Source: Neoceratodus forsteri (taxonomy: Eukaryota; Chordata; Ceratodontiformes; Ceratodontidae). Taken from it: a stretch of DNA of 64,000 nt. Shown here one piece after another: positions 1 through 11,172 of this stretch (positions are counted from its first letter, which is position 1; each line of letters starts with the position of its first letter). The position numbers were made by a program, and so were the translations under genes. The stretch lies in assembly GCA_016271365.2 (NCBI GenBank), contig CM057450.1:1802036967-1802100966 (forward strand), read 5' to 3'. The notes beneath the pieces are model-generated. The model saw nothing but the letters and a program-made list of their open reading frames with translations. It did not search any database and was not told the origin of the DNA.

Positions 1-60
1 GGGAAGGTATTCCATCCGGACCTTCAATCCCTGCACCTGACAGCCTGGTTCCTGAGCGGC

Positions 61-1080
61 TAGAGTTCCAGGCCTTGAGTCTTTGCGATGAGGTCCTCAG
101 CGCCGGTGAGGCGTCCTGTAAGTCGACCAGAAAATGCTACGCCTTCAAATGGAAGATTCTCCATTTGGTGTCAGGGCAAGGGCCTGGACCCATCCTCCTG
201 TTCTTTGGCAAGCATTCTGGACTAACTGTGGTCCCTTTCTCAGCTAGGGCTTTGGTCGACGACCCTTAAGGTGCACCTGGCAGCCATCTCTGCTTACTGG
301 GCGAGGCCAGGAAGCAGTCGAGTGCCGGAGAAGGTGGTCAGGCGCTTTTTCAAAGGCCTTGATCACATATCCCCTCCGGTGCGAGAACCTCCACCTCTGT
401 GGGATCTACTGCTGGTATTGGCTAAGCTCATGGGCAAGCCATTTGAACCAATGCACAGGTGTGACATCTCTCACCTGTCGTGGAAGACCACCTTCTTGGT
501 GGCTATCACGTCAGCCAGAAGGATGGGAGAGCTCCAGGTGCTTTCCATCGAGTCTCCTTATCTGATCTTCCACAGGGACAAGGTTGTCCTGCGCCCCAAC
601 CCGAAATTCCTTCCGAAGGAGGTGTCTGAGTTTCACCTTAACCAGGTGTTGACTCTGCTGGTGTTCTACCCCAATCACACCTCGGAGGCCGAATGTAGGC
701 TCCATACTTTGGACCCTAGAAGGCTTGCTTACTACAAAGGCTGAGACGGCTGGCGTTGAAGGAGAGGAGTTTGCCAGCTGTTTGTCACCCACGCTGAAGC
801 TGCACCTGGCAGACCTGCAGCCAAGCAGGCGATAGGCAGGTGGGTCACCTTCTGCATAGATCTCTGCTATAGCTTGGTGGGCATGGAGCCTCCCAGAGGA
901 TGAAGCTCATTCTACCGCCATACCGCTGCATCGGTGGCTGCTTCAGGGCGTCCCTATCAGGAAATCTGCAGGGCTGCTACCTGGAAGTCAGCACACACCT
1001 TAATCACCCACTACCACATCGACCTTGAGTCACGCCGGATGCTGGTTTTGGGGCCTCAGTTCTCCAGTCTTTATTTCCCA
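61..1080 (+). pseudogene. DIRS tyrosine recombinase remnant
   Basis: In intact DIRS elements this enzyme integrates the circular DNA intermediate. The translated pieces include the core-binding part (the STRKCYAFKWK stretch near 130) and the catalytic part with ISPPVREPP near 368 and SARRMGEL near 512, which holds the first catalytic arginine. The frame breaks several times: near 255, near 740 and in the His-x-x-Arg region near 910, where one base is missing relative to the copy at 10942. It is a decayed gene and no full-length product is possible. Confidence 0.8.
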
Positions 1081-1140
1081 AGTAGGGGGTGTGCGCCTTG
1101 CCTCCCTCCTCCCGGAGAACTGCTAGGAGTCTGCCAGACA

Positions 1141-1437
1141 GTGTGGATGAACAACATATCCATGTCCCTAGAAATGCAGGTTACTCACCTGTAACAAGAG
1201 TTCTAGGAATGGTATATATTGTTCATCCTATTTCCTGATCATTGTGCCGACAACCTGCGGACTAGATCTGGCGTCATGGGGCGGAGCCGAGAGTTTTACC
1301 ACCCGGGTGGGTGGGAGGAGCCAGCTTGAAGACCTTCCGGCAAGATTTAAAGCAGCAAGGAACCTGCCAGACAGTGTGGATGAACAACATATACCATTCC
1401 TAGAACTCCTGTTACAGGTGAGTTACCTGTATTTTCC
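1141..1437 (+). repeat. DIRS internal complementary region and right terminal repeat (copy 1)
   Basis: 1141-1230 contains GTGTGGATGAACAACATAT, then CCCTAG, then the complement of the right end, as in the ICR at 11173-11267. 1265-1437 is the right inverted terminal repeat, starting near AGATCTGGCG and ending in a short hairpin (ACAGGT at 1414-1419 paired with ACCTGT at 1425-1430). The spacing and order match the complete element. Confidence 0.75.
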
Positions 1438-1449
1438 TACCTAGGAAGT

Positions 1450-3130
1450 TCAATTGTTGTTTTTCTGAAGTTAACTTTACTGCCCTGTTGGCAGATGTTT
1501 ATTTAAACATTAAGGGTGTCACACTGGGGAAGAACAATGCACGCTGTTTACTGTATGTTTGGGATGGAAGCGGGGGAGCGAAGGAGGGAGGGATGAAGGG
1601 ATCAGTTCTGAAGGCTGAATTAAAGTTCTTTGATGGCTAGAGACAGGAAATTTTGTTCCTACAACGTTCATGGGTTGTCTAGCCCAGTTAAATGTGCCAA
1701 AATTCTGAGTTACATGAGAAAGATGGCAGTGAATTTTTTTTTTTTTTACAAGAGACGCACCTGTCTCCACAGGAGCATTCTAAGCTGGGCTCCATGGGTT
1801 TTGGGAGTAGAGCTACAGCCTCATACAAAAAGGGGCGGAGGAGGGGTGGCAATTCTGAATTCCTAGGCATACCCTTTCATAAAACAGATGAATTAGCCGA
1901 CAAGAGGAAGGTACATGCTGATGCGTGGAACCTTTCAAAGGCAAACCACTGACCCTAGCCTCTGTGTATTTTCCCCTGGCTCGCACTCAGCATTATATCT
2001 GAACTTCCTTACCACGTTACAGGAATGGGCTCAGGGGAAGTGATTTGGGAGGAGACCTAAACCTAACTTTTAAATCCACTCTGGATTCCACTACTCAGTC
2101 ACCAAAAAGGATCAAGGTACAGCTAAAAAGTAAAAAGGATGTTAAATGAGCTGGGATATGTTGATATCTGGCGCCATCTTGAGGGCAAAGAGGGACTACA
2201 TATTTTACTCAGCAGTACACCAAGTGTACACAAGATTAGATTACTTTATGGTTCTCAAGGAATTGGTCGGTTGGGTCCAAAGGGTCTCTGTTGGAGAGTT
2301 TCTGCTCTCAGGTCATGCTCCGATTTTTCTGACTTTCCAAGTTGGAGAGATGAGAAGGACCACCTTCTGGAGACTGAATTTATCATTGCTTCAGGATAAG
2401 GAGGTGGTGGATTTAGTCACCCAAACATTAGAACAAACGCTGAGGGAGAATGATCTACCAGGGACCTTGCCTGCTATTTTGTGAGACACCATAAAGGCTG
2501 TCATCAAGGGGATTTTATTATATGGTCGAGCAGAAGGAAAAAGGAAAGAGAGGCCAAGAAAAATGAATTATTAACTCAGATAGCACAATGTGAAGCACAG
2601 CAAAAAATTAAACTAGATAGGGAAAGAACTAAGATATTAAAACAACTCAAAGATAAATTAATGAATATTCTTGACTATGCGGTAGAACAAAAACTACTTT
2701 TCTAAGGCAGAATTACTAAGAAGGTGGACCTAGGTCCTTAAGACTGCTGGCTGGGAGACTGAGGCGTTCAGAGGAGTAAGGCAACAATACAGGCAGTACA
2801 GCATCCCTTCCAAATACAGTAGCAAAAGAAACAAATGGTATAGCAGATTCCTTCGGGACTACTATACTACACTATATAAACAAGGTACCCAACCATCCAG
2901 TGCTCATATTAGGGACTTTTGGAGGACTAGACCTTCGGTCTCTCGAGAACAAGCTGATCATCTAATCGGTCGATTGAGGATGCAGGGTGGAAGCTGTCAT
3001 TAGAATTTGAAATCTCTCAAATGCCCAGGGACAGATGGACTTCTGGGGAATTTTATAAGCTATTTAGAGATAAATTAGCCACCATGTTCGGTAGACTTTT
3101 TCGATGTATATGGGGTGAGGAAAGGATACC
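1450..3130 (+). mobile_element. L1-like LINE fragment (endonuclease and linker region)
   Basis: Broken reading frames show an L1/Tx1-type apurinic endonuclease. A segment near 1660 reads NVHGLSSPVKCAKIL, followed in another frame by FLQETHLSPQEHSKL near 1737 and by GRRRGG near 1825. Near 2225 a piece reads LDYFMVLKELVGWVQ, and SGHAPIFLTFQV follows near 2308, matching the end of L1-type endonuclease domains. 2481-2705 is a lysine-rich helical linker. RT core motifs are not visible, so the copy is truncated after the linker. A T-run at 1735-1749 has expanded inside the coding part. Confidence 0.75.
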
Positions 3131-3468
3131 CCCGGTCCCAAGCAATAATATCGGTGATCCCCAAGCCAGGCATTTAGTGCCGCGGCTCCTGTTCTGTGGA
3201 ACTGTCTACCAGTTATGGTCAGGGAAGCCCCCACAGTAGACACCTTTAAGGCCCAGCTGAAGAATTTCCTTTTTTTTTTTTTTTTAAAGCATTTGAGGTG
3301 GGAATTGTTATCTATGGTAATGTTTTTGATTTTTTGACTCTGTATTTTTATTGTGTATAAATTGTATATTTATTATTTTTATATGGCTGTTTTAAAAATT
3401 TGTACGGCACCCACAGCCTCCGGGATTGGGTGTCTTTTAAATAAATTTTGCCTTGCCTTATTCCCGGG
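3131..3468 (+). mobile_element. LINE 3' end (L2/CR1/Jockey-like)
   Basis: Near 3197 a frame reads WNCLPVMVREAPTVDTF, which matches the conserved C-terminus of L2/CR1/Jockey-type ORF2 proteins (WNxLPxxxRxAxTxxxFK). It is followed by a T-run at 3270-3286, an AT-rich 3' UTR and a polyadenylation-like AATAAA near 3441. The element is a different LINE class from the L1-like piece just upstream. The exact class is unresolved. Confidence 0.6.
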
Positions 3469-3469
3469 A

Positions 3470-3800
3470 ACTCTCCTCGTCCAGACTGACAATATGGCCA
3501 GTTTGGTATGTAAATAAACAGAGGCACCCAGTTGTACCCCTTTGCAGGGAGGAGATGTGGGTATGGTACTGGGCAGTCCAGCACGATCTCTTCTTGACAG
3601 CAGTCCAAGTCCCGGGCATTCACAATGTCCTGGGACAGTCTCAGCCACACCACCATGCAGGCTCGTGAGTGGGAACTGAAGCAAAGGGTAGTAGAAGGCC
3701 TGTTTGACCAGTGGAGTCGACCAGAGCTGAACCTCTTTGTCCCCCATCCAATGCAAAACTACCCGATTTTTGCTTGCTCATTCCCGGGCATGGTGTTTTC
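3470..3800 (+). pseudogene. DIRS RNase H C-terminal remnant
   Basis: A frame reading TDNMASLVC near 3487 aligns with TDNMAVVFYINKQGG of the copy near 15637, followed by degraded versions of the VWYWA and VPGIHNVLG blocks and WSRPELNLF near 3714. The aspartate of the TDN block is preserved. Upstream parts of the domain (TDAS and the glutamate motif) are missing, so it cannot be an active RNase H. Confidence 0.7.
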
Positions 3801-4039
3801 TAGTAAGATGTGCTGACTCTTTGTTGGACAAGGAGGTTTCTGTATGCCTTTCCTCCCTTTCCAGTTCTGCAGAAGGTCCTGCTGAAGCGTCAAGTGGAGG
3901 GAGAACACATGATCCTCATTGCTTCTCTCTGGCCTCAGCAGATCTGGTTCCCCCGCTACAGCAGCTAGCGTTGGAACCTCCAGTACCTGTACCTCTCCTC
4001 CATGACCTTCTAATGCAGGAGCAGGGCAACCTGGTGCAA

Positions 4040-5075
4040 CTGGGCCTCGGATCTCTCCACTTGCATGCGTGGCACCTCTGGAGAATAGCTGTCTCACACT
4101 CCGGGGTCTCCTCCGGAGTAGCCCAAGTTTTGGTAGAGGCTAGAAAGCCTTCCACCAGAACGACATATGCCATGAAGTGAAGAGGTTTATTGTATGGGTG
4201 ATTACCAAAGGTTTGGACCCCTTCTCTTGCTAAGTGCCCCAGGTCTTAGGGTACCTCATGCATTTATCTGATTTAGGCCTCAGCTATTCCTCACTGAAGG
4301 TCCATCTTTCCGCGATTTCAGCTTACCACCTTCTGGTGGATGGCAAAGATTTTGCTCAGTTGGAGGTCTCTAGAACTTTCCTTAAGGGGATCTTTCACTT
4401 GAAACCTCCAGTCCGTAGTCCAGTTACCCCCTGAGATTTAAATTTTGTTTGAGGAATTTACTTTGCCCCCCTTTTGAGCCCGCAGCAAGTTGTGATATGC
4501 GCTGTTTGTCTTGGAAAGTGCTATTTTTGGTTGCGATTACCTCAGCTCGAAGGATTTCCGAGCTTCAGGCCCTCGTTTGTGAGGAGCCTTATTTAATTAG
4601 CCAGGGTGGCTCTGCAGACTAACCCCTCTTTTCTACCAAAAGTGGTGTCGGAGTGTACGTTAAACCGTGATATTCAGTTGCTGGTTCACTTCCCTGAATA
4701 TTCCAATGGTCGAAACACGTTTCCACACTTTGGATGTGCATAGGATTCTGCGCTATTATATTTCAAGGACTAAGGAGGTGTGCAAGTCCAACCAATTGTT
4801 TGTTTCTTTTGCGCCCAAATATCAGGGCATAGCAGTTTCTAAGCAATGCCTTTCTAAGTGATTGGCTAACTGTATCACTTTCATTTACTATAAATATGAG
4901 AAACCACTTCTGGGGGAAGTAAAGGGACACTCGACCCGTGGCATGGCCGCTTCCACTGCCTTATTCAGAAATGTGTCTGCCTCCGACATTTGTGCTATGG
5001 CCACCTGAAGTACAGTCCATACTTTCACCAAGCATTACAGAGTGGACATCAACACTAGGTGCAGGGCTGGCTTTG
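4040..5075 (+). pseudogene. DIRS tyrosine recombinase remnant with R-H-R-Y signature
   Basis: Frame pieces show LVEARKPSTRTTYAMK near 4130 (N-terminal core-binding region), LKVHLSAISAYHLL near 4294, SARRISELQAL near 4537 with the first catalytic arginine, HSTRGMAAS at 4928 with the His-x-x-Arg pair, and KHYRVDI near 5030 with the nucleophilic tyrosine. All four catalytic positions are still readable, but in different frames separated by stops. It is the best-preserved recombinase active site among the family-II copies, and still a pseudogene. Confidence 0.75.
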
Positions 5076-5195
5076 GACTGGCCATCCTACAAGGCCTCTT
5101 GTCCTAACCTGGGTCTCTGTTTGCAGACTCTTCCGCCTCCCGGGCCTCAGCCTCTGACTGATTTTCTTCTTCACTGCTTGGAATTCAGTCCTACT

Positions 5196-5615
5196 TGTAA
5201 TGGCCTACAGCAGGAACCCTCTTGAAGTAAGATAGTACAGTTATGTAAGAACTTACCGTAACAGTAGATCTTCAGGAGAGGTTCCTGCAGTAGGTCACCT
5301 CTTTCCTTCCACCTTCCCAGCTTTTGCATATTCTTTCCCTTCCCAGGTACTCTTTCAGCAGCTCCAGGTTCAAGGGTATTCTCCTTTCTCCCATCTCCCT
5401 TCAGGTCTTCTGGCTTGAGAACTGGAGGGAGAGGGGACCACCCTTATGGTGTCACACTGATGTCCTATCATGTGACGCTAGCAGTTCCCCACTATAGATT
5501 GCAAGCTAGAAGTTTGCTGTGTGGTCCTAATGCCAGGGGGCACAGTTCTGTAAGTAATGACCTACTGCAGGAACATCTCTCGAAGATCTACTGTTACAGT
5601 AAGTTCTTATTTGTT
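5196..5615 (+). repeat. Family-II DIRS internal complementary region and right terminal repeat
   Basis: 5196-5300 carries CCTACAGCAGGAACCCTCTT followed by AAGAACTTACCGTAACAG, that is, the complements of the two element ends joined. 5560-5615 is the matching right end: GACCTACTGCAGGAACATCT and then GATCTACTGTTACAGTAAG. The same arrangement is seen at 40900-41005 and 41264-41332 in another DIRS copy. Confidence 0.7.
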
Positions 5616-5668
5616 TATTTAGTTAGTTTTTGTTAACCGGGTAGGGTGCGCTGGTCATAGAAATTACT

Positions 5669-5813
5669 GTTCTAGGGACATGGATATGTTGTTCATCCAC
5701 ACTTTCTGGCGGGTATCCTTGCCGCTTTAAATCTTGCCGGAAGGTCTTCAAGCTGGCTCCTCCCACCCACCCGGGTGATAAAACTCTCGGCTCCACCCCA
5801 TGACGCCAGATCT
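5669..5813 (+). repeat. DIRS left inverted terminal repeat
   Basis: Reverse complement of 11320-11461. Recognisable paired blocks are TGTTGTTCATCCACACTTTC, GCCGCTTTAAATCTTGCCGG, AGGTCTTCAAGCTGGCTCCT and CATGACGCCAGATCT. The right repeat extends about 30 bases further outward than the left one, the unequal-end arrangement known for DIRS-1. Confidence 0.85.
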
Positions 5814-5944
5814 TCCTTACGCTTGGATGCTCAGGTTCCTCCCTTAACACTCTGCGTATAAGACTGGTTCCTAATTCTTCGGTTTACCCGAAATTAAGTT
5901 TAAGGTTTTCAAGACTTCGGTCAAATATTTCCCTCGCGGCTGCG

Positions 5945-8177
5945 ATGGACAAATCGACTCCTGGTTTCCGGAGGTGCCCATGCGGGCAGAAGATGTCTCG
6001 GACGGATCCGCACTCCACGTGCGTCTACTGCTTGGGCCTTGAGCACGACCCGCAGGCCTGCGACCTGTGCTCTTCCTTCTCGGCCTACGTCCTGGAGGAC
6101 CGCACTGCCCGTTTACAACTTGGGTGCCCCGGGAAACGTTACCCGCCGGTGAAGTCTAAGGAGACCCGTTTGGCGGTGTCCGCGGCAGCTGGCTTGGCAG
6201 AACAGCTCGAGCAGATGATTGCCCACGAGGAGGAGGCAGCGTAGGCCGCATCTTTGTCTGCCGCGGCCTTTATCCCGCTCTCTTTGGGATCCTCCTATTC
6301 ACCTTCTTTTAAGGAGCTCTGTCAGTCTCTTTCCACCAAGGGAGAGGGGCCATCAGGACTCTCTTCTCGGTCCAAGAAGAAGGACTCTAAAGGTAAGTCC
6401 CTCCGTCGACGATCTTGGGAGCGGGAGAGGTCCCCCTCCCGGGTAGTCGACCCTTGACTTGATCGATCCTTCCGGCTTCGGCCACTGTCTCTCCACGGTG
6501 TCCCGTCAGGTCAGTTGGCGAGTCACCCGTCGGCCTTGATCGAGATTTTTCTCGACCCGTCAGGCGGGTTGTCGACTGAGTGAAGCCAACAACTCTCTCC
6601 CGGTTCCCCGGTGGAGATCAGTGGCCGAGGACTTGCCTGTGCCTCGGTTCCTGGAGTCCACGGTCAAAACTGCCGAGCCGAGGGGAGAGTGGGTCTCCCC
6701 CGCCCTGCCCCAGAACCCTCCTCGGAAACACTGAGGTTCTCGGTCTCAGTCTCGGACATCTTCACGGTCCAGCCGATCCCTTCGGCATAGGCGGTCTCGG
6801 TCTCGGTACCGTAGTAAACGGCATCACCACTCGTCCTCGTCTTCCTCCTCGGACGAGGAGAGGCTTCGACGCAAGTTGCGTCGGCGCTACGAGGACCTCA
6901 TGTGGCAACAGCTCCTTCTGTCTGGGAGCAAGCCGACGTCGTCACCTTCCCCGGCCATCAAGTGGCTGTCACCGGAGCGGCCGAAGCAACCCCTCGCCCT
7001 AGCCGAGTCGCCTGCCCCCAGGCCTGTTGCTCGACCAAAACCAGCTGCCCCACCGATTCTGGTGGAACCTCTGCCTCCACAGCTGAAATTTGGGGCCCTG
7101 ACCAAGAATTCTCGGTCGGGTCAGGGCCTGCCCCATAGGCTGTCTGTCACCCTCACTCCCGACCATCCTTGGCCGGTGGAGGGTGGCTCAGGCCCTAGGC
7201 AGCTCTTTGTGGACTCGTCCGAGTCCGACGACGATTCCTCCCTGTTCTCCAGGCAGGTCGACCTGGAGTCCTCTGGAGGTCAGTCGCTAGATGATAGCTC
7301 ATCTCAGAGTCCACTGGGATGCAGCTCGAGCCCGTATCCAAGCAGGCCAAGTATCCCCTAACGGAGATATTGGACCGAGGGGATTCACCCACGGAGGCCT
7401 TTCTGGTGGCCGAGGCCATTGTCGGCCCGACCTTGGAGTTCTGGCAGCGTTCTGCTTCCTGCCCTGCACCTTGACCAGGATGGCGAGGAAGTACACGGTC
7501 CCTACTGGTTCCCTGTCTGGTTTTGGAACACCCCTCAGCCGAGGGGTTGGTTGCTGACAGCGTCTTCCGGCGTGCCGGAAGCGCCAGGGACGTGGACAAG
7601 CCTCCCGACAAGGAGTCCAAGAAATTGGACTACACCGGGCGCAAAGTCTACGCTGCGTCCTCCCTTGGCCTTCGTCAGGCCTGCTCGGCCGTGCTGATGG
7701 CACACTTCTCTCACGCCCTGTTGGGCTCCCAGGGCAGTGGCCAAGCAGCAGCTTTAGACTGCTCTGGACATCGGCGACTCATGTGCCAGGTCAGTCGCGG
7801 CCGCAGTGGCCATGCGCCGTCGGGCATGGCTGAGGATATCCACCTTCACAGCGGATACCCAGCACAAGTTGGCGGATGTCCCCTTCTTGGGGACTGACCT
7901 CTTTGGCCCTGGAGTGGAGGGTCACCTCCAGAGGATCGAAAAGTCCAATGCCACTCTGGACTCGGTCTCCTCCGCCCAGAGGGACAAGGGCCGCAGACCG
8001 CAACCCAAGCCCTTTCATCCGTCTGCGCCCATGGCACGTCCGGCCCAGCAGCATCAGGGCCAGCAGGCTCGCACTTGGCATCCCAAAGCCAAGCCTGCGG
8101 CTTCCTCTTCCAGGAAGCAGGGAGGCAAAGGCCCAGGTGGTCCCTCGGCTGGTCCCTCCTCCAAGCCTTCCCACTGA
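5945..8177 (+). pseudogene. DIRS gag-like gene (broken) with Cys/His N-terminus and RS-rich domain
   Basis: The start is taken at 5945, giving MDKSTPGFRRCPCG. The N-terminus holds a Cys/His-rich pattern: CPCG, then HSTCVYCLGLEHD and ACDLC. An in-frame TAG at 6242 and another stop near 6456 interrupt it. From 6735 to 6830 a second frame encodes an Arg/Ser-rich stretch (SRSQSRTSSRSSRS, then RRSRSRYRSK), followed by a serine/acidic run and a basic helix (near 6860). The C-terminal part, in the frame of 7806-8177, reads ADVPFLGTDLFGPG near 7875 and ends in a Gly/Gln/Lys-rich tail. Gag-like proteins of DIRS elements are thought to bind nucleic acid and package it. The RS region is inferred to be an interaction domain. 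Confidence 0.75.
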
Positions 8178-8463
8178 CGGGTTGAGGGGTGTCGCCCCCA
8201 ATCTCGTCACTCCACCCTGAGTTCCCGTGGGGGGACGGCTCCGCCACTTCCTTTCCACCTGGTCCGCTATCACCACAGACCGGTGGGTGCTGGAAAGTGG
8301 TAGGAAAGAGCCTGCCTCTGGAGTTCGAGCAGGCCCCGCCCTTCAGTCGTCGCCCCAGGGGCCGAGGTCCGCAGCCTGGTGTCAGCTCGCCCGAGCCAAC
8401 ATCGCTCTGCTCCTCGAGAAAGAGGTGATCAGAGGTGGCTGACCCTCCCTCAGACCGGGGTTT

Positions 8464-10095
8464 GTGTCCAGGTACTTCCTGGTCCCAAAACGGACGGGGG
8501 GCTGGCGCCCCATTCTCGACCTGCACGACCTGAACAGGTTCCTAAGGTCCCAGACCTTCAGGATGGTCACTCTGGCTCAGATAATACCATCCCTGGAACG
8601 AGGCATGTGGTTCTGTTCTCTGGACCTACAGGACACGTTCTTTCACGTCCCCTATCCGTCCGTCTCACCAGAGATTCCTTCGCTTTCGAGTGGAGGGATC
8701 CCTTTACGAGTTCCAAGCCATGCCTTTCGGCCTTTCTATTGCTCCCAGGGTCTTCACCAAATGCATGGCAGTGGTGACAGCATTCCTGCAGCACCGAGGG
8801 GTCCGGGTGTACCCTTACCTGGACGATTGGCTGATAGCAGCCCCCTCCAGACCGGAGGTGGAGCGGTCCAGAGATCTGGCCCTCCCAGGTTTGCTCTCAG
8901 ATCGTCCTTCTCATCAACGAGGCCAAGTTGGAACTCGGGCCGAAGCAGGTGATACATTTCATCGGGGCAGAGCTCAACTCTCTTCGAGCCAGAGCACGAC
9001 TCCCGGCAGACAGGGCCGAGGTTCTTTCCTCCTTTGCCCAGTTATTTCTGGTTGGGCAATCACGCCCTGCCCGGGACTTCCTGCGCCTCCTGGGTCTCAT
9101 GGTGGCCTGTTCCAGCATGGTCCGTTGGGCCTGCTGGCACATGCGTCCCCTTCAGTGGGGATTGGCCAGCCAGTGGTGTCAGCGCTGCGATCCATTGGGC
9201 CAGCTAGTGATGGTGACCCAGGGCATGTGGAACGCTCCAGTGGTGGACCGTTCCAGTCCATTTGCAGGAGGGCATCCCATTTGTCCGTCCCAAGCCGACG
9301 GTCTCTCTATCGACCGATGCCTCTCTGATGGGTTGGGGTGCCCATGTGGGGGAGCACAGAGTGCATGGCCTCTGGTCCCCTCGGGAGTCTCGATGCCATA
9401 TCAACCTGCTGGAGCTTTGGGCGGCTCATCTAGCCCTCACCGGCTTTGCTCCATTTCTATGGGGTCAAGTGGTTCAGGTCCAGACGGACAACACCACGAC
9501 CATGTACTACCTAAACCGCCAGGGCGGGATGCGCTCCATGCCTCTGTGCAAGGAAGCTCTCCACATTTGGTCACTCGTGCGCAGCCTGGAGGTGGATCTC
9601 CTAGCCATCCATGTGGCAGGAGCCTCCAACACTCTGGCCGATGCCGTAAGCCGGATAGGGGCTGTGTCCCACGAGTGGTCTCTCCTGCCGGAGGTAGTAC
9701 AAGATCTGTTCTCCCACTGGGGCACACCTCAGGTGGACCTGTTTGCCTCCAGGGAGAATGCGAAGCTGAGGCTGTTTCATGCCCGCCACCCTCAGCAGGG
9801 TTCGCTGCAGGCGGATGCCTTCTCGAGGCCGTGGACCCCGGGCCTCTTCTACGCCTTTCCCCCATTTCCCTTGATCCACAAGGTGCTTCTCAAGGTGAGG
9901 AGGGACAAGGCGCAGGTGATTCTGGTAGCCCCAGACTGGCCCCGCCAATGCTGGTATCCAGATCTCCTCAGCCTCAGCTCCAGGCTCCCGAGGCAGCTTC
10001 CAGCTCGCCCGGACCTGTTATCAGTCAATCAGGGGAAGGTGTTCCATCCGGACCTTCAATCCCTGCACCTGACGGCCTGGTTCCTGAGTGGCTAG
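8464..10095 (+). pseudogene. DIRS reverse transcriptase - RNase H (frameshifted)
   Basis: RT motifs lie in three successive frames: YFLVPKRTGGWRPILDLHDL near 8470 with SLDLQD near 8617; FQAMPFGLSIAPRVF near 8710 with the YLDDW active site at 8816-8830; and VIHFIGAELNSLRA near 8949 with the thumb region to about 9240. RNase H follows in a fourth frame (9262-10095): STDASLMGWGAH at 9310, LELWAAHLAL (glutamate), QTDNTTTMYYLNRQGG (aspartate) and HVAGASNTLADAVSR. At least three frameshifts mean no single polyprotein is made, although each catalytic residue is intact. The frame ends with a stop at 10093-10095 and overlaps the recombinase frame, as in known DIRS elements. Confidence 0.85.
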
Positions 10096-11117
10096 AGTTC
10101 CAGGCCTTGGGTCTTTCCGACGAGGTCCTCAATGTAGTTGAGGCGTCCCGTAAGGAGTCAACCAGAAAATGCTATGCCTTCAAATGGAAGAGATTCTCCA
10201 TTTGGTGTCAGGGCAAGGGCCTGGACCCTTCCTCCTGTTCCTTGGCAAGCATCTTGGACTACCTATGGTCCCTTTCTCAGCAAGGGCTTAGGTCGATGAC
10301 CCTAAAGGTGCACCTGGCAGCCATCTCTGCTTACCGGGCACGGGCCGGGAAGCAGTCGGTGGCGCAGGAGAAGGTGGTCGGGCGCTTTTTCAAAGGCCTT
10401 GATCGCATATCCCCTCCGGTGCGTGAACCTCCACCTCCGTGGGATCTACTACTGGTATTGGCAAAGCTCATGGGCAAGCCAATCGAACCAATGCACAGGT
10501 GTGACATCTCTCACCTGTCGTGGAAGACCACCTTCTTGGTGGCTATCATGTCAGCCAGAAGGATGGGAGAGCTCCAGGCACTTTCCATCGAGTCTCCTTA
10601 CCTGGTCTTCCACAGGGACAAGGTTGTCCTGCGCCCCCACCCAAAATTTCTTCCGAAGGTGGTGTCAGAGTTTCACCTTAACCAGGTGTTAACTCTGCTG
10701 GTGTTCTACCCCAATCACACCTCGGAGGCCTATAGGCTCCATACTCTGGACCCTAGAACGCTCTCGCTTATAAGGAGCACACGGCTGAAGTTCGGGGAGG
10801 TTCGGCCAGCTGTTTGTCACCTATGCTGAAGCCGCACCTGGCAGACCTGCAGCCAAGCGGACGATGAGCAGTGGGTCACCTCCTGCATAGATCTCTGCTA
10901 TAGGTTGGCAGGCATGGAGCCTCCCAGAGGGATAATAGCTCATTCTGCCCGCCATACCGCTGCATCGGTAGCTGCTTCCAGGGACGTCCCTATCCAGGAT
11001 ATCTGCAGGGCTGCTACCTGGAAGTCAGCACATACCTTTATAACCCACTACCACATCGACCTTGAGTCACGCCGGGATGCTGGTTTTGGGGCCTCGGTTC
11101 TCCAGTCTCTTTCCTAA
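10005..11117 (+). pseudogene. DIRS tyrosine recombinase (near-intact, one stop plus indels)
   Basis: Integrates the circular cDNA. The frame is open to 10829 and reads ESTRKCYAFKWKRFSIWCQG near 10158 (core-binding domain), LKVHLAAISAYRARAG near 10302, ISPPVREPPPPWDLLLVL near 10408, and SARRMGELQAL near 10552 with the first catalytic arginine. After the stop at 10827-10829 the same frame resumes at 10905 with AHSARHTAASVAAS (His-x-x-Arg) and AHTFITHYHIDL (tyrosine near 11045). The sequence between 10790 and 10880 makes best sense with two compensating indels. The residue order R...HxxR...Y is the tyrosine-recombinase tetrad. Upstream of about 10005 this same frame is not recombinase. Confidence 0.85.
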
Positions 11118-11172
11118 GTAGGGGGTGTGCGCCTTGCCTCCCTCCTCCCAGAGAACTGCTAGGAGTCTGCCA

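Larger units (their letters stand above)
1..1440 (+). mobile_element. DIRS-like retrotransposon, family I, 3' part (copy 1)
   Basis: Nearly collinear with 10033-11491, the 3' part of the complete DIRS element at 5669-11491: the end of the RNase H reading frame, the tyrosine recombinase, the internal complementary region and the right inverted terminal repeat follow in the same order. The copy enters the window already inside the element, so its 5' part lies upstream and cannot be judged. Many small indels separate it from the downstream copy. The right end falls near 1437, where similarity to the other copy stops. DIRS elements insert through a tyrosine recombinase, so no target duplication is expected and none is seen. 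Confidence 0.85.
3470..5615 (+). mobile_element. DIRS-like retrotransposon, family II, 5'-truncated copy
   Basis: Begins abruptly in the RNase H domain and continues through the tyrosine recombinase, an internal complementary region and the right terminal repeat. The right end, read on the minus strand, is homologous to the left end of the family-II copy at 11867 (shared CTTAC, CTCTTGCAG-like and GGCATTAGGACC blocks), which puts both in one family. Gag and RT are absent. It directly precedes the complete family-I element, with about 50 bases between. Confidence 0.8.

Noticed and set aside
7846..8526. 226-codon open frame on the minus strand
   Set aside because: It lies antisense to the GC-rich gag/RT region of the DIRS element, has no recognisable domain, and its openness follows from the base composition. 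It is a shadow frame.
8928..10829. Single 633-codon protein
   Set aside because: The frame is open but not one protein: it reads RT thumb at its start, nonsense opposite RNase H in the middle (the true RNase H is in another frame, 9262-10095) and recombinase at its end.
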